64,000 nucleotides of DNA from Rhodocollybia butyracea (taxonomy: Eukaryota; Basidiomycota; Agaricomycetes; Agaricales; Omphalotaceae), in the NCBI GenBank assembly GCA_015501585.1, contig JADNRY010000304.1:1-64000 (forward strand), read 5' to 3'. The translations under genes and the position numbers were made by a program. How positions within the stretch are numbered: the first letter of the stretch is position 1; each line of letters begins with the position of its first letter. Shown here piece after piece: positions 24,005 through 34,735 of the stretch. Below the pieces are notes generated by a model. The model worked only from the letters and a program-made list of their open reading frames with translations, was not told where the DNA came from and ran no database searches.

Positions 24005-24540
24005 GTTGATTGGCCTGATTTGTACTGGTATGTGAAAGGCGCTAGAAAACAACCTAACAAATACAAGACTGTGCCTAACCAGACTATCAATTTATTTAAA
24101 GGGAGCGAGTCTGGGTTGTCAAAGATTCCCCAAAGAAAGTTAAGATATCAAATGTAAGATTATACACCAGCCAGTGTGGTGAAACAACTGAACTAGCGTA
24201 GTGCGACAAGGTCTAGTAAGTTCTATGAACTGACCTAGCGTAGACTATTGTCTAAGTTGTGTGCGTATGTCTGATCAAAAACCCAAATAACCAATTAACT
24301 GTGTGTGTGTGTGTGTGTGTGTGTCCAACGATAACCCAAACCCAAACCAATACAACGCAACTAGGACACTCCTGGCTCCTGGGCAAACTCTGGCTCCAGC
24401 TAGCACAATAGAAATGAGGTTGTGAAACACTCCTGGGAAAACTCTGGCTCCAGCCTCTAGTGTAACGCCGTAACGTCCCTGACCAAACTCTGGGTCAAGC
24501 TACGAAACTGTGAGTGAACTTAATCACTAGGAACTTGTAC
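24005..24540 (+). repeat. Dispersed repeat R1, copy 2
   Basis: Second copy of the repeat at 13010-13472, with the same conserved frame (KGARKQPNKYKT ... SKIPQRKLRY), a longer TG microsatellite (24300-24324) and an extra duplicated CTCCTGGGCAAACTCTGGCT segment. The tail again ends AACTTAATCACTAG, after which the two loci diverge. Confidence 0.65.
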
Positions 24541-26590
24541 CACAATCTTAGTGGCTCATTAAGAGCTAGCTAAGGAACCCTCACTCTGGAGCCGAATGAT
24601 TCCTTACTAGAAGCCGTCCCCTCTAAGGAAGCAACTAGATTCATGCAAAAGATCTAACTCAATCTTAAGCGCGCGCAAAAGCTGTTACGAAGCTTCTATT
24701 ACACCAATCCAAACTTTATAAGATATAATATAATATTAACTTCGAAGAGAAAGCTAGACTCCATATGCACCCTAAACAAACACCCAGTTACGGTGTTTGA
24801 TTGACTCGGTACTTCTAAACCAGGGGGAATTAAGAGGACTAGCAGACTCCGGCGGTGAAGAGACCTTTGACTTCATCACAACAGGTGGTTATGAGAGGTA
24901 GCAAGATAACTTGATTTATGAGATAAATACATTGTGCTTATATACTGGGTCTTTACTAGTTTAATACAAAAATAGATGAAACAGAGTTGGAGAGAAACAG
25001 AGTGAGATAGAAATTCGAGATAGAGAGGAATTTAGCTAAGAAAGAAAACTCTAGCCCGGACATATTGTACATTTATCCAGAAAACCGTCCCGATTTGGGT
25101 ATCAAAGTAAAAGAAATTAAAATGGGTTAACATATTCTGGTCCTTGCGGAATCTTGTACCGCAAATAACTGTTCCTTCCATGGATGTTTCATGGCTCCAC
25201 ACAGGTACATGTCTGCATGATTATCCTCAAAGTTGTCTGGTAGGTCTTGACCAAGACCAGCTCAATCCCCTAAGATAATAAATCTCCCAGCGATAGTTCA
25301 CTTTGCTAGCTTTGAGTAGATACCAAGAATCCCAGAGATATGTGTGCTAGCACAATGCTCAGAGCTCGTGGATCGTCAGAGCTGTCAGCTTGGCGATAGC
25401 CTATCCACGTAAGATCATCAGGTTTATTGCAGTAGGACTTTCCTAGTCAATATTCGGCCGATAATCAAATATCAAATTCGCCTAGCTTAATATCTAGCAG
25501 TTGTGCCGCATCGCAACCCGACTAGTCATCGTAACATGTTAAGATTTTCCTTCCAGTCCGTAAGGCAATCGTAGATCTTATCCTCCGGCATCTGTCTTTC
25601 CGCTAGCGCAGTACAAGGATTGCATTCCCCTTCTGATGCCTTCCCTGGGTAACGCCGCCGCCAGTACTCATCCCACTTTGAGACATCCAAGTATGCGGAT
25701 TTGTGTATGCATTGGGGTGGGTAGAACTAGACTGACAATCTAGTGTTGATGTCTCTGGGCACCTTGAGTATCCTCGCTAACTTAGTATCAGACTACGCTT
25801 GTGGATGTATCGTCACGACTAACTGAGTATTATTGGTGAGATACTAAGCGTTAGCTACAGTTATCACGTTTGGGCTCTGTATAACCCTCTTATTGTATGT
25901 GTAGCGCATATACATTGTCAATATATATATCTACAAGCCTAAGCACAAAATCTGCATATTAGCACTCACATTTCCGACCCCTTTATCGGCCATACCTTCG
26001 GCCCGATATATCGGCGGACTCTTTGGGTACTCATTACTTTCCCACGGCGGTCCGCAGTGCGCCGACGTTCATCTCTTTTGTCTTTTCTACTCTATTGCTT
26101 ATTGTTTTATCATTTGTATTGATTCCACCTCGTTCCGGCCTTGGCACTACCTTGGTCCGACTTTATTGTCTTTATTTAACAATTAGGTCACTTGTATATA
26201 AGCTAGGTACTTTGTACTATCGTTCCTCAGCCAAAAATCAAGCTATACTAGTTATTGCACACTTTTCCGAGCTTTCCTTAAGTCTTTCTTTGTTCCTTAT
26301 TCTCGCTGTTCTGTCCGATACCGGCCGACTCGGCTCGGTCCTTACCTCGGACATACCTCGGACTATTCTCACGCCTATTCCTCGGTCCGATCTCGGCGAT
26401 TCCTCGCACTTTACTTCCTCTCCTTCTGGGACAACCTTGGTGGTGTATTGGGGGTGTTGCTAATAGCTTCACTGAAGTCCCACCGTTTCCTTGGCCTTGT
26501 AGTCTATTCCGGATATCATTCCCACGATCCTGATCTTGCCTTTCGGCCCTATGTCCGCTCCACTTCCATTCCGGCCTAGGTTGCATGACC
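24541..26590. other. No recognisable gene
   Basis: A plus-strand frame of 146 codons at 26023-26463 is hydrophobic and leucine/serine-rich, but it is mirrored by an open minus-strand frame and has no family resemblance. The stretch 25980-26450 is rich in CTCGGTCCG and CCTCGGAC repeats. Old LTR or transposon sequence is likely but could not be delimited. Confidence 0.35.
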
Positions 26591-27752
26591 TTGTCAGCCC
26601 AGTCATTTTCTTGAGTGATGAAACACTTTTTGAAAACCTGCGGATGGTTCCAGCAGTGAACATTGGTAGTGATTGGTATCTGAGATATGATCAGAATTGA
26701 CTTTCAAAGTGAATATATCTTTTACCTGTGGTCAAGTTCATCTTTTACCCTTGATTTTTGATATGCTTCGAGAATTCGGAGCAGATGGATGAAGACATGT
26801 TGCCTTTCACCAAGTTCATACTCATGGAGAATGTCCGTTGCTTCAAGTTGGAATTGCTGGAAGCCATACTCAAAGAAGGCTTTTGAAAATGCATTCTGGG
26901 GTAATGTGAGCAGTGAGTGCAATGGAAAAAATTATGTATTTACCCACTTTAGGCAACCACTTTTTAGGTCTTGTTAGCTTACACTTTTTAGGTCTTGTTA
27001 GCTTACACTTTTGTTACATTGACCTGACTAAAAAGACCCAGAATCCTGGGCCTATCCTTCGGCCTCAGGTCATGACCTTGGGTTAGGTCATGACCTAGCT
27101 CAGGTTGGTCCTGACCCAGGAGCCCTAGGTCTTGACCTAGGGTTGAATAGGGTATGCTTTGGGATGGGTAGGGGATGGGTAGAGGAGTGTAGAGGAGTGT
27201 CTGGGAGGGGTAAGGGAGTGTCTGGAAGAGGTAGAAAAGTGTGTGTGAGTGTAGGAGGGGGGAGACCAAAGAACAGGATCACCAGGAAAAGGGAGAACAG
27301 GTGCTAGGGATGATAAGGGAGGCTGTGTTAATGGATACCTGGGGAGAGGGACAGTGGAATGATTGAGATGCTGTGGGAGAGATCAGAACAATTGATAGAG
27401 GGATTGGGGAATTGTTTCTGAGGGTGGTCACAACATGGTGGGGGTCTTACAGGCCAGTGTTAGGTATGTGGAGTAGGCAGAGCAGGAGGGGTAGAACCAC
27501 TTGCTCTGGGCAACTTGGTGTTGACCTGGGTTAGGTAATTTTATTTCAATAGGGTTTATTTCCTAATTAGGCAATTTCAAAACTTTTGCAGTGGATGAGG
27601 TCAAAGCTGTTTCCATTGCCTAATTGAGAAGTGACAAATCTTTTGCAGTGGATGAGGCCAAAGCTGTTTTCATTACTTAATTGACAAATCACAAATCCCT
27701 TGCAGTGGATGAGGTCAAAGCTGTTTTCACTACTTAATTGGGAAATTGTCAA

Positions 27753-28429
27753 TAGAGATGTCCACGAGTCCAAGTCTTCACAAGTACTCGCAGGTAAGAT
27801 CCGTGGGAAAACCCGCAAGTATGTGACTCGCGGATCCCAGGATCCGTTTCCCACGGGTCAGGCGCGGGTCACAAGTCAGACATTTGCAATTTTCGGTTGA
27901 CTTGCAAGTACTTGTGTGACTTGTGCAAGCAATATGAACTCATATATTTGTTGTTGGTGATCAAAACTTACAGTAATTAATAGTATCATATTTATTATAG
28001 TACTTATCAAGTACTGCCACACATGTTTGAGGTTGTAGACAGCTCACAGCGACTGAGCGCTTATTTTAGCGCCCAATCGCTGTAGGCTGTCTACAATCCA
28101 AAGCCTAACTGTCAGTACATTTTTACTTCATACCATAGTATGAAATTAGTGTAACAAGTAAAGTACAGGTTTTTAATAGCATTATACACTGTACGATCAC
28201 TGTATGCAAGTAAATAATGGTAAATACTTGTGAATATAGCTGTAACTACTTGATTAGTGTGCGGATCCACAAGTACTTGTGAGACCCGCAAGTACTTGCA
28301 GATAATACTTGCAAGTCAGTGACTCGTTTCCCACGAGTCAGCCGCGGGTCACGAGTCAGGCATTTTAGGCCACAAGTACTTGCGCTCCGGATCCAAGTAT
28401 ACTTGGATCCGGACTCGTGGACATCTCTA
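27753..28429. mobile_element. Non-autonomous hAT-like element, 677 bp
   Basis: Inverted ends TAGAGATGTCCACGAGTCC lie at both sides, flanked by the 8-bp duplication ATTGTCAA (27745-27752 and 28430-28437). Subterminal regions carry repeated ACAAGTACTTG and TTTCCCACGRGTCAG. No transposase. It is nested in FB2, which is nested in a Plavaka intron. A 64-bp hairpin at 28033-28096 lies inside. Confidence 0.85.
28033..28096. repeat. 64-bp hairpin
   Basis: TTGTAGACAGC and GCTGTCTACAA form the base. Inner segments CAGCGA...GAGCGCT and AGCGC...TCGCTG extend the stem around TATTTT. It could be a very short snap-back repeat or a structured RNA. Confidence 0.6.
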
Positions 28430-30667
28430 ATTGTCAAACTTAACACAAAAACTGTTTACACTCTTTCCCTGAGGACAACTGCTTGTAGTAGACATCCAGA
28501 TCCTCTCTCTATATATAGAACAGGTTGCTCACCACAAATGAAGGTAGTCCTGTGGTGCGAAGGGGCTGGATTGATTCTGGGTCTTTTTAGTAGTCAGGTC
28601 AATGTAACAAAAGTGTAAGCTAATTAGACTAAAAAAAGTGGGTGACTGAACTGTATTTACCTCAGTAGCAGTAAGCAACACAAAATCAAGCAAATCCTTG
28701 ACATCTTTGCTTGTGATTGATTTCCCTTTATCAAATATCAACAGTCAAGCCTTTTTCACCTGTTTTTGAAGAGAGATACTATCGACTCGCTTGTTTGTCT
28801 GGCGACACTCCATATCTTCAGCTGTACCCATCTCAAAGACCCTACTGGTAATCAGACACCGGGCACATAGACATTTCCCTTTTGTCTTAACACACTGCAT
28901 CAAACACCTGTTCCAATTAATGTAAAGAAATTGGCACAATTGTTGAGACACACCTTTCAGGGTAATCCTTTGCCTAGATATGCCAGCGGAGCATGAACCG
29001 ATGAGAAACACTATCAATACACTCAGAGACCCTCCCTTCTTTGTATGCTTTCTGAACATCCTCATTGCTGACAATCAACTCACAAACAGCCTGAAACAAT
29101 TCACGTCAAAGATGTGTAATGACATCTGAAGTAGGTGGAACACCAAAGTGCTCCATGTATGTCACTTTGACCTCTTCAGGAAGCTAAAAAAAGATTGTAT
29201 CAGTCCTAAATACAAATTAAGTCTGAAAAACAAACCTCAGGAATATACACAAGATGATGTGCAGAAAAGCTGCTGGGAGAAGTACAGATATGCATTGAGA
29301 GGTTTCCGAATGACATGTAGATTGGCCAGAGATGAGCTGTGCTATGCTGAGCAAGATGGGTCAAGTCTGACCAGAGCATAACCGAGAGCAGAACAACCTC
29401 AAGACCATCAGGTGATGGTTGTGGAAGTGACTGAAAGATTTCTGTCTCCTGTGAGAGTGCACAATTTGATGTATAAGCCTCGCTATACACATGTTCGACT
29501 GGATCACCATCCCCAGGGTCAAACATGAGCTTATAGGGCTGGAGGTTATGGGAGTAGAACAACTCAGCGGCAACTTCAGAATCAATAATATCCCTGATAT
29601 TATGATACCAGATGTTCTTTACTTCAAACACTGGTGCATCATGCTCATGGTTTTTGAAGCCTGCACAAGGAAGCTTTAGGTGAACACTACCTTGCTTCCA
29701 ACCAAATTGAATGACAGGAGGTGGACCACCTCCAATAATGGCTTTCAAGGATGAAGCAGTAACTCCTTGAGTATATGCATCTAGGCATTTGTTCTCACAG
29801 CGAGCATCAAAGCTTGCAAACTCATCCTGATTAAACCGAGGATCCCTGATAGCATCATGGACAAGTGAGTTGATACAAGCCTCAGAAAGTGATTTTGAAG
29901 CCAATGACCAGTGCATGATTTTGAGAGTGCTGAAGTTGGTGAATGGTCCATACAAGGGAGTAGAAGAATCAACCTGGACACCAAGTCCACGTATCGGATT
30001 GTGGTTGGGTTCAATGGACTTACTGGTGAACAACGCTGAATCAACAACATCGTGAAGAGAGAGTTTAGTATTGGGATCAAGTGAGGGTTTAGTTTTGAAT
30101 ACACAGAATAAACTGAAATCGTTGGTGTCAGTTACAATCGATTCTCAGTCTCAAACAGTAGGTATTTCTGGCTCTGGAGAGGCTGTGATATGGGCAAGCA
30201 TGTGTTGGGCTGATGGAATGAATTGTAACTCCTCTTCATGACTTGTAGGGAGAAAGTCTTGGTACCGAGGCACCAGTCTTCTTGTGCGTCTTCCTTCAAC
30301 AATGTTTCTCTTGTCTACTTCCATCCTAGGCCATCTGCAATGTTCCGGACCTGGGGTAGCCTCAACAATAGTTGCAGAAGGACTTCCAGGATCTTCCAAC
30401 AGCATGATAGGCGCAAACAGGTCTTCCAACAGCACTGGCACATCAAGTGTAATGTCTACATCAGCAAAAGAGGTTTTGTCAACCGGGTCTTTAGTCCCAT
30501 CCACTTCAGATGCTGCTACAGGAGAGATAGGATGTGAGATCGTCGGTGGAGAGTGTACATTTGATGTACCAGGCTGATTAAGTGAGAAAACAGATGAGGT
30601 TGAGGTCTGAAGTAAGTAGCCTTGCTCATTTACAAAACTACACAGGAACATCTAGTAGGTATACCTG

Positions 30668-32061
30668 CAGTTCAGTCACCCAACTTATTGGTCTTCTTGG
30701 TCTACACTTTTGTTACATTGACCTTACTAAAAAGACCCAAAATCCTGGGCATATCCTTGGGAATCAGGTCATGCCCTTTTTTTCAGGTCATGACCTAGAA
30801 ATTAGGTCATGTCCTAGGTCTGGGAGGTCATGACCTAGGGATGTTAGGTCATGACCTGGGGTGGTATAGGGTATGCCCTGGGAGGGATAGGGGACCTTGT
30901 GGGAGAGGTGGGGGACCTTGAGGGAGAGGTGGGAGACCTCATGGGAGGGATGGGGGACATTGCCAGATGGGATATCTGGAAGGCATGGGTAGGTGCTGGG
31001 GGTGCTGGGGGATAGTGGGGGATGCTGTAGAATAGGAGTTGGCTGGAGAGGGGAATGGGATGAGATGAGAGAGGTGTCTGCTGGCAGATGAGATGGTCAT
31101 ATACTGGAGCACTGAGTTCCAAGAGGTTACCAACTTGGGTTGACATGACAAACCTAAAGTCAAGAAAGTGAATGTGGAACATGGAGGGAGTCATGTTCTA
31201 TGTTGGATAGGTGATTGTTGCAGGTAAGGAGGTCATGTTCTAGATTAAGGAGGTCATGTCCTAGGTTGGGGAAGACATGTTCTAGGTTAAAGAGGTCATG
31301 ACCTAGGTCAAGAAGGTGATGACCTTCTTCAAGGAGGTCATATCCTAGATTGAGAAGGTCATGACCTAGATTTTGTTTTATTACTAGAATAGGAAATTCT
31401 ATACATTAATATATTAGGAAATTTTCGAAATCTCACAGTGGATGAGGTCAAAGCTGTTTTTATTACCAAATTAGGCAAATTTCAAACACTTTATGTTTTC
31501 TCATAGAGTTAGACACATTTAGCATTTTTAATAAATTACTCTATTAGGCAATTTTATTTTAATAGAGTTTTATTTCTTAATTAGGCAATTCCAAACTTTT
31601 GCAGTGGATGAGGTCAAAGCTGTTTTCATTGCCTAATTGGGGAGTGACAAATCTTTTGCAGTGGATGAGGTCAAAGCTGTTTTCACTACCTAATTGGGAA
31701 ATGGCCAAACTCACCACAAAAACTGTCTGGACTCTATCCATGAGGACAATAACTTGTAGTAGGCATCCAGACCCCTTCTCCATACATAGAATAGGTGGCT
31801 TACCTCAAATGAAGGCAATCAATCCTGTGGTGGGAAGGGGTTGGATTGCAAATTATTTTTTTGGATGACCTTTGATTTTAGTGGATGAGGACAAAGCTGT
31901 ATGTCCATAAAAGGAAATTAATAAAAAGAGGTGAGTCTAAAGATTGCTTGATATAACATGCAGATTGACATGGATAAGGGTGATCCTTTTCATCCCCTGA
32001 TACCCTGATATGTTCTCTACCTTTTCTGGGTCTCTGATATTTAGATGTCCCATGGAAGATC
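30668..32061 (+). mobile_element. FB3: single fold-back arm fused to the gypsy gag start
   Basis: It begins with the family tip CAGTTCAGTCACCC and TTTTGTTACATTGACC. AGGTCATGACCT-type repeats follow, then the GTGGATGAGGTCAAAGCTGT modules and a leader shared with FB1, FB2 and FB5. Similarity continues across the gag ATG through GATCAG at 32061 and then stops. No opposite arm or matching tip was found downstream, so the element is either chimeric or interrupted by the gypsy sequence. Confidence 0.7.
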
Positions 32062-34735
32062 AGACCATACTGCTTTAAGTGCTGTTAGGAGTTTAAATCA
32101 GTCACAAGGACATGAACAATCACCTGTTCAATTGCAAGTTTTGCAACCAGTTTTAACTGTCAGGAACATCGCATCACCAAGTGGATCTTCCAAAAGCTCA
32201 GTAAAAAGTTCAGCAAAACAAGACTCACATAAGTCAAGCAATAGTGTACCAATTTTGAACCAGCTTCAAAATGAACAGACACAGTTTGACAGACTTAGTC
32301 AACAATGTCAAAGGTTCCTAGAGTCATTAGGCTATAGAAGCAGTAGTGCTCAGCCTTGGCAATGGGTTCAGCAGTTGGAAAGACTAGGTCAGAGAGAGCT
32401 TGCACAACTAAGTCCAAGTCTGTATCAGCGGATATCAGAAAAAAGGAATAGTCAAATGTTAACATACCTATATGATGAGACACAAAGGAATGAAGTTCAA
32501 GTTCTATTGAGGGCAAGAAGTAGCACTAGTGCAGAATTAGCATCTTCTGTTCATATGAGCCAGACGGCCAGAGTACAGGAAAATGCACCAAGTGTTCACA
32601 CACCAGTGCAAACTCCACCAAAAGCAGAAGTTCCGCCAAGTGCACAAGCCTCCACTCAGAGAAATCAATTAATTGAGAACACAAGAAACGTGGAAGAAAC
32701 TCATGTTCCACCTACAGAGAGGAACTCTAGGCAAAATGAAAGCTCTAATGAGACTGACAGAATACTTGCCTGGACAAGAAGGGTTCAACCACCAAGTCCT
32801 CAAAATGTTAATATACCAATTATTCAACCCATGACACACATGCCATTAGAAACTAATCCTGTTGAAAAAATGGAGCAAGTAGTAAGAAATGAAAATCAAC
32901 ATGATCACTCTAGAACTCAACTTCAACGAGATGAACCACCTCATGCCAGTGGTAGTCACACACTATTTGATCAAGGGAAAAGAAATACAAGACTTAGAAG
33001 CAGAAAGCAGAATTTTGCAATACCTACAAAATATGAACCTGCTCAAGCCTCAACAAGTCAGGTATTTCCTGAGACACAAGTCATTAAAAATAGATTTGAC
33101 TCCCCTCACATTCCCATGCCGATCCAATCTCCTGTGCACCTGGTAGAACCAACACCATTGCTTGCAGAACATCATAGCCAGGTTCCACAGACTCATAAGA
33201 CTGTTGTACCTAGGCCTTTAGGTCTGAATTGGGGTGATGAAGCAAATGAATTTTTGCCAATCAATGGTTATCCATTCATCCCAAATAAAGGCAAGACACC
33301 TGTCAGAGCATCAGGAGGAGCGCCACCATCACCCCCACCACCAGATGATCCTGGAAATCATAGTGAAGGGAATGACCCAAGCAGAAGTAATGATGAGAAC
33401 AATAGAAACAGTTCCCACAGGAATGGCGGATCCAATGGATCTCCTCCACCACCAAATGATGGCGGACCTCCAAAAATGCCTTGTGGAAAATCTAATTGTT
33501 GCTGTTGCAAAGATGGAAGAGATGGAAGGGACGGCAGGGATGGACGTGATGGCAGAGATACCAATGAGCGTGATCCAGAAAGAGAGGAGCAGAAAAGAAG
33601 GAATGAAGAAACCACTAGAGCTCTGGCAAGAGAGTCAAAGCTTGACATCAACAAACCAACTCCATTTGATGGATCTAACAGAGCTGCTTGGAGAGCATTT
33701 TTAAATTCAGTACTGATAATGTTCAATGCAAAGCCAATGACTTACTCTACAGATAATTCTAAAATTACATTTGCCGCATCATACCTTACAGGAGCTGCAG
33801 CAAAGTACTACAATAATCTAGTAGAACAACAGGCCAATGGAGAGAATGAATCCTTCATTCCAGCATTGAATATCTGGTCTGAGTTTGTTAAGTTGTTTGG
33901 ACGCATGTTTGGTCTCCATGATGAGAAAATGCATGCTCAGTCACAACTAGACAAATGTCTACAAGTCCCCAGGGAGTCATTTGCAGACTTTTTAGTCAAG
34001 TTTGAAGATATTGCTAACCGCACTACTTACAATGACCCTGCTAAGAGATGGAGACTTCTGAATCAGATCCGACCAGATCTGCGCAACCGCCTAACAATGG
34101 TTGGCAATTTACCAGAAACATATCAGGATGTTGTCGATAGACTACTAGATATTGATGGCGCACGAGAAGCATTCAATGACTCTGGACTTGGAAACAATTT
34201 CAGTAGTGGAAACAATCGAAATGCAACCATCAATAACCAACCTATTGACCGCAACCAGACTGGAAATGGTTACAGCACATCTGCAAATGCAATTTTTAAC
34301 CAGAATAATCCACCAAATAATCGCCCAATACAAGCGCAACCACAGGGAGCCACCACATTTACTAACACGCTGACTCAAAGACTACCTACTAGAATGAATC
34401 CAAATAATTCTAGAAATAATAATATCAATGAGGCACCAGCTGTAGTAAGAATGGCATGGGTCACTCAAGAAGAATATGACCAAAGATGCGCAAAAGGGGC
34501 TTGCACTTACTGTGGTGAAATGGGTCATTTTGCGAGAGACTGCCCACAACGGCGCAATAATGCATCAGGTCGAGCCACATTTATGGACACTTCCAGTGAC
34601 ATACCCAGCAATATTACACTTGAAGTTGAAGATGAAATCTTGGATATTGACAGCACACTCTTGGAAGGAGGCGCTGAAGGGGAGGAATATGAAGACCTCC
34701 ACCAGGGAAACGTCCTGATGACTCAGGAAGAATAG
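32045..34735 (+). CDS. gag: Ty3/gypsy Gag polyprotein
   Basis: An 896-residue open frame forms the virus-like particle of a fungal Ty3/gypsy retrotransposon. Residues 1-500 are Gln/Ser/Pro-rich and low in complexity. A repeated GRDGRDGRD patch lies near residues 495-510. The capsid-like Gag domain is about residues 530-700 (TPFDGSNRAAWRAFLNSVLI ... LNQIRPDLRNRLTMVGNLP). A CCHC zinc knuckle CTYCGEMGHFARDC lies near residue 820. The frame has almost no CpG and codes Arg as AGA/AGG. The first seven codons lie in the FB3-shared sequence, so the start is either captured or the arms derive from this gene. It ends in the -1 overlap with pol. Confidence 0.9.
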   Translation: MSHGRSDHTALSAVRSLNQSQGHEQSPVQLQVLQPVLTVRNIASPSGSSKSSVKSSAKQDSHKSSNSVPILNQLQNEQTQFDRLSQQCQRFLESLGYRSSSAQPWQWVQQLERLGQRELAQLSPSLYQRISEKRNSQMLTYLYDETQRNEVQVLLRARSSTSAELASSVHMSQTARVQENAPSVHTPVQTPPKAEVPPSAQASTQRNQLIENTRNVEETHVPPTERNSRQNESSNETDRILAWTRRVQPPSPQNVNIPIIQPMTHMPLETNPVEKMEQVVRNENQHDHSRTQLQRDEPPHASGSHTLFDQGKRNTRLRSRKQNFAIPTKYEPAQASTSQVFPETQVIKNRFDSPHIPMPIQSPVHLVEPTPLLAEHHSQVPQTHKTVVPRPLGLNWGDEANEFLPINGYPFIPNKGKTPVRASGGAPPSPPPPDDPGNHSEGNDPSRSNDENNRNSSHRNGGSNGSPPPPNDGGPPKMPCGKSNCCCCKDGRDGRDGRDGRDGRDTNERDPEREEQKRRNEETTRALARESKLDINKPTPFDGSNRAAWRAFLNSVLIMFNAKPMTYSTDNSKITFAASYLTGAAAKYYNNLVEQQANGENESFIPALNIWSEFVKLFGRMFGLHDEKMHAQSQLDKCLQVPRESFADFLVKFEDIANRTTYNDPAKRWRLLNQIRPDLRNRLTMVGNLPETYQDVVDRLLDIDGAREAFNDSGLGNNFSSGNNRNATINNQPIDRNQTGNGYSTSANAIFNQNNPPNNRPIQAQPQGATTFTNTLTQRLPTRMNPNNSRNNNINEAPAVVRMAWVTQEEYDQRCAKGACTYCGEMGHFARDCPQRRNNASGRATFMDTSSDIPSNITLEVEDEILDIDSTLLEGGAEGEEYEDLHQGNVLMTQEE

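Larger units (their letters stand above)
26945..28653. mobile_element. FB2: fold-back family member inside a Plavaka intron
   Basis: The tips are CACTTTAGGCAACCAC at left and CAGTTCAGTCACCCAC at right (read inward). TATTTACC flanks both sides (26937-26944 and 28654-28661). Unlike FB1 and FB5, the right side keeps only the terminal 90 bp or so; the left arm continues to the gypsy-leader segment (GAAGGGGCTGGATTG) and then joins the right tip. This is an internally deleted form. It contains the hAT-like element at 27753-28429. Confidence 0.85.
26600..30651 (-). pseudogene. Plavaka-type transposase gene, interrupted and 3'-truncated
   Basis: Plavaka transposases are DDE enzymes of basidiomycete DNA transposons. 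The N-terminal block (30651-30151) ends with RRTRRLVPRYQDFLP. The next blocks (about 30104-29206) include WKQGSVHLKLPC and HLWPIYMSFGNLSMHI, which resembles the family's DKT-hs----WPVYLTIGNI segment. 29074-28745 holds CLCARCLITS. Then IFDKGKSITSKDVKDLL, the intron that now contains FB2, NAFSKAFFEYGFQQFQ, DILHEYELGERQHVFIHLLR and, after a GTAAAA...CTCAG intron, TAGTIRRFSKSVSSLKKM. Homology stops at about 26600. An in-frame TGA lies at 28745. FB3 abuts the 5' end at 30668. Confidence 0.75.

Noticed and set aside
26023..26463. 146-codon hydrophobic frame as a membrane-protein gene
   Set aside because: T/C-rich composition, an open frame on the opposite strand and no family signature; more likely old repeat sequence.
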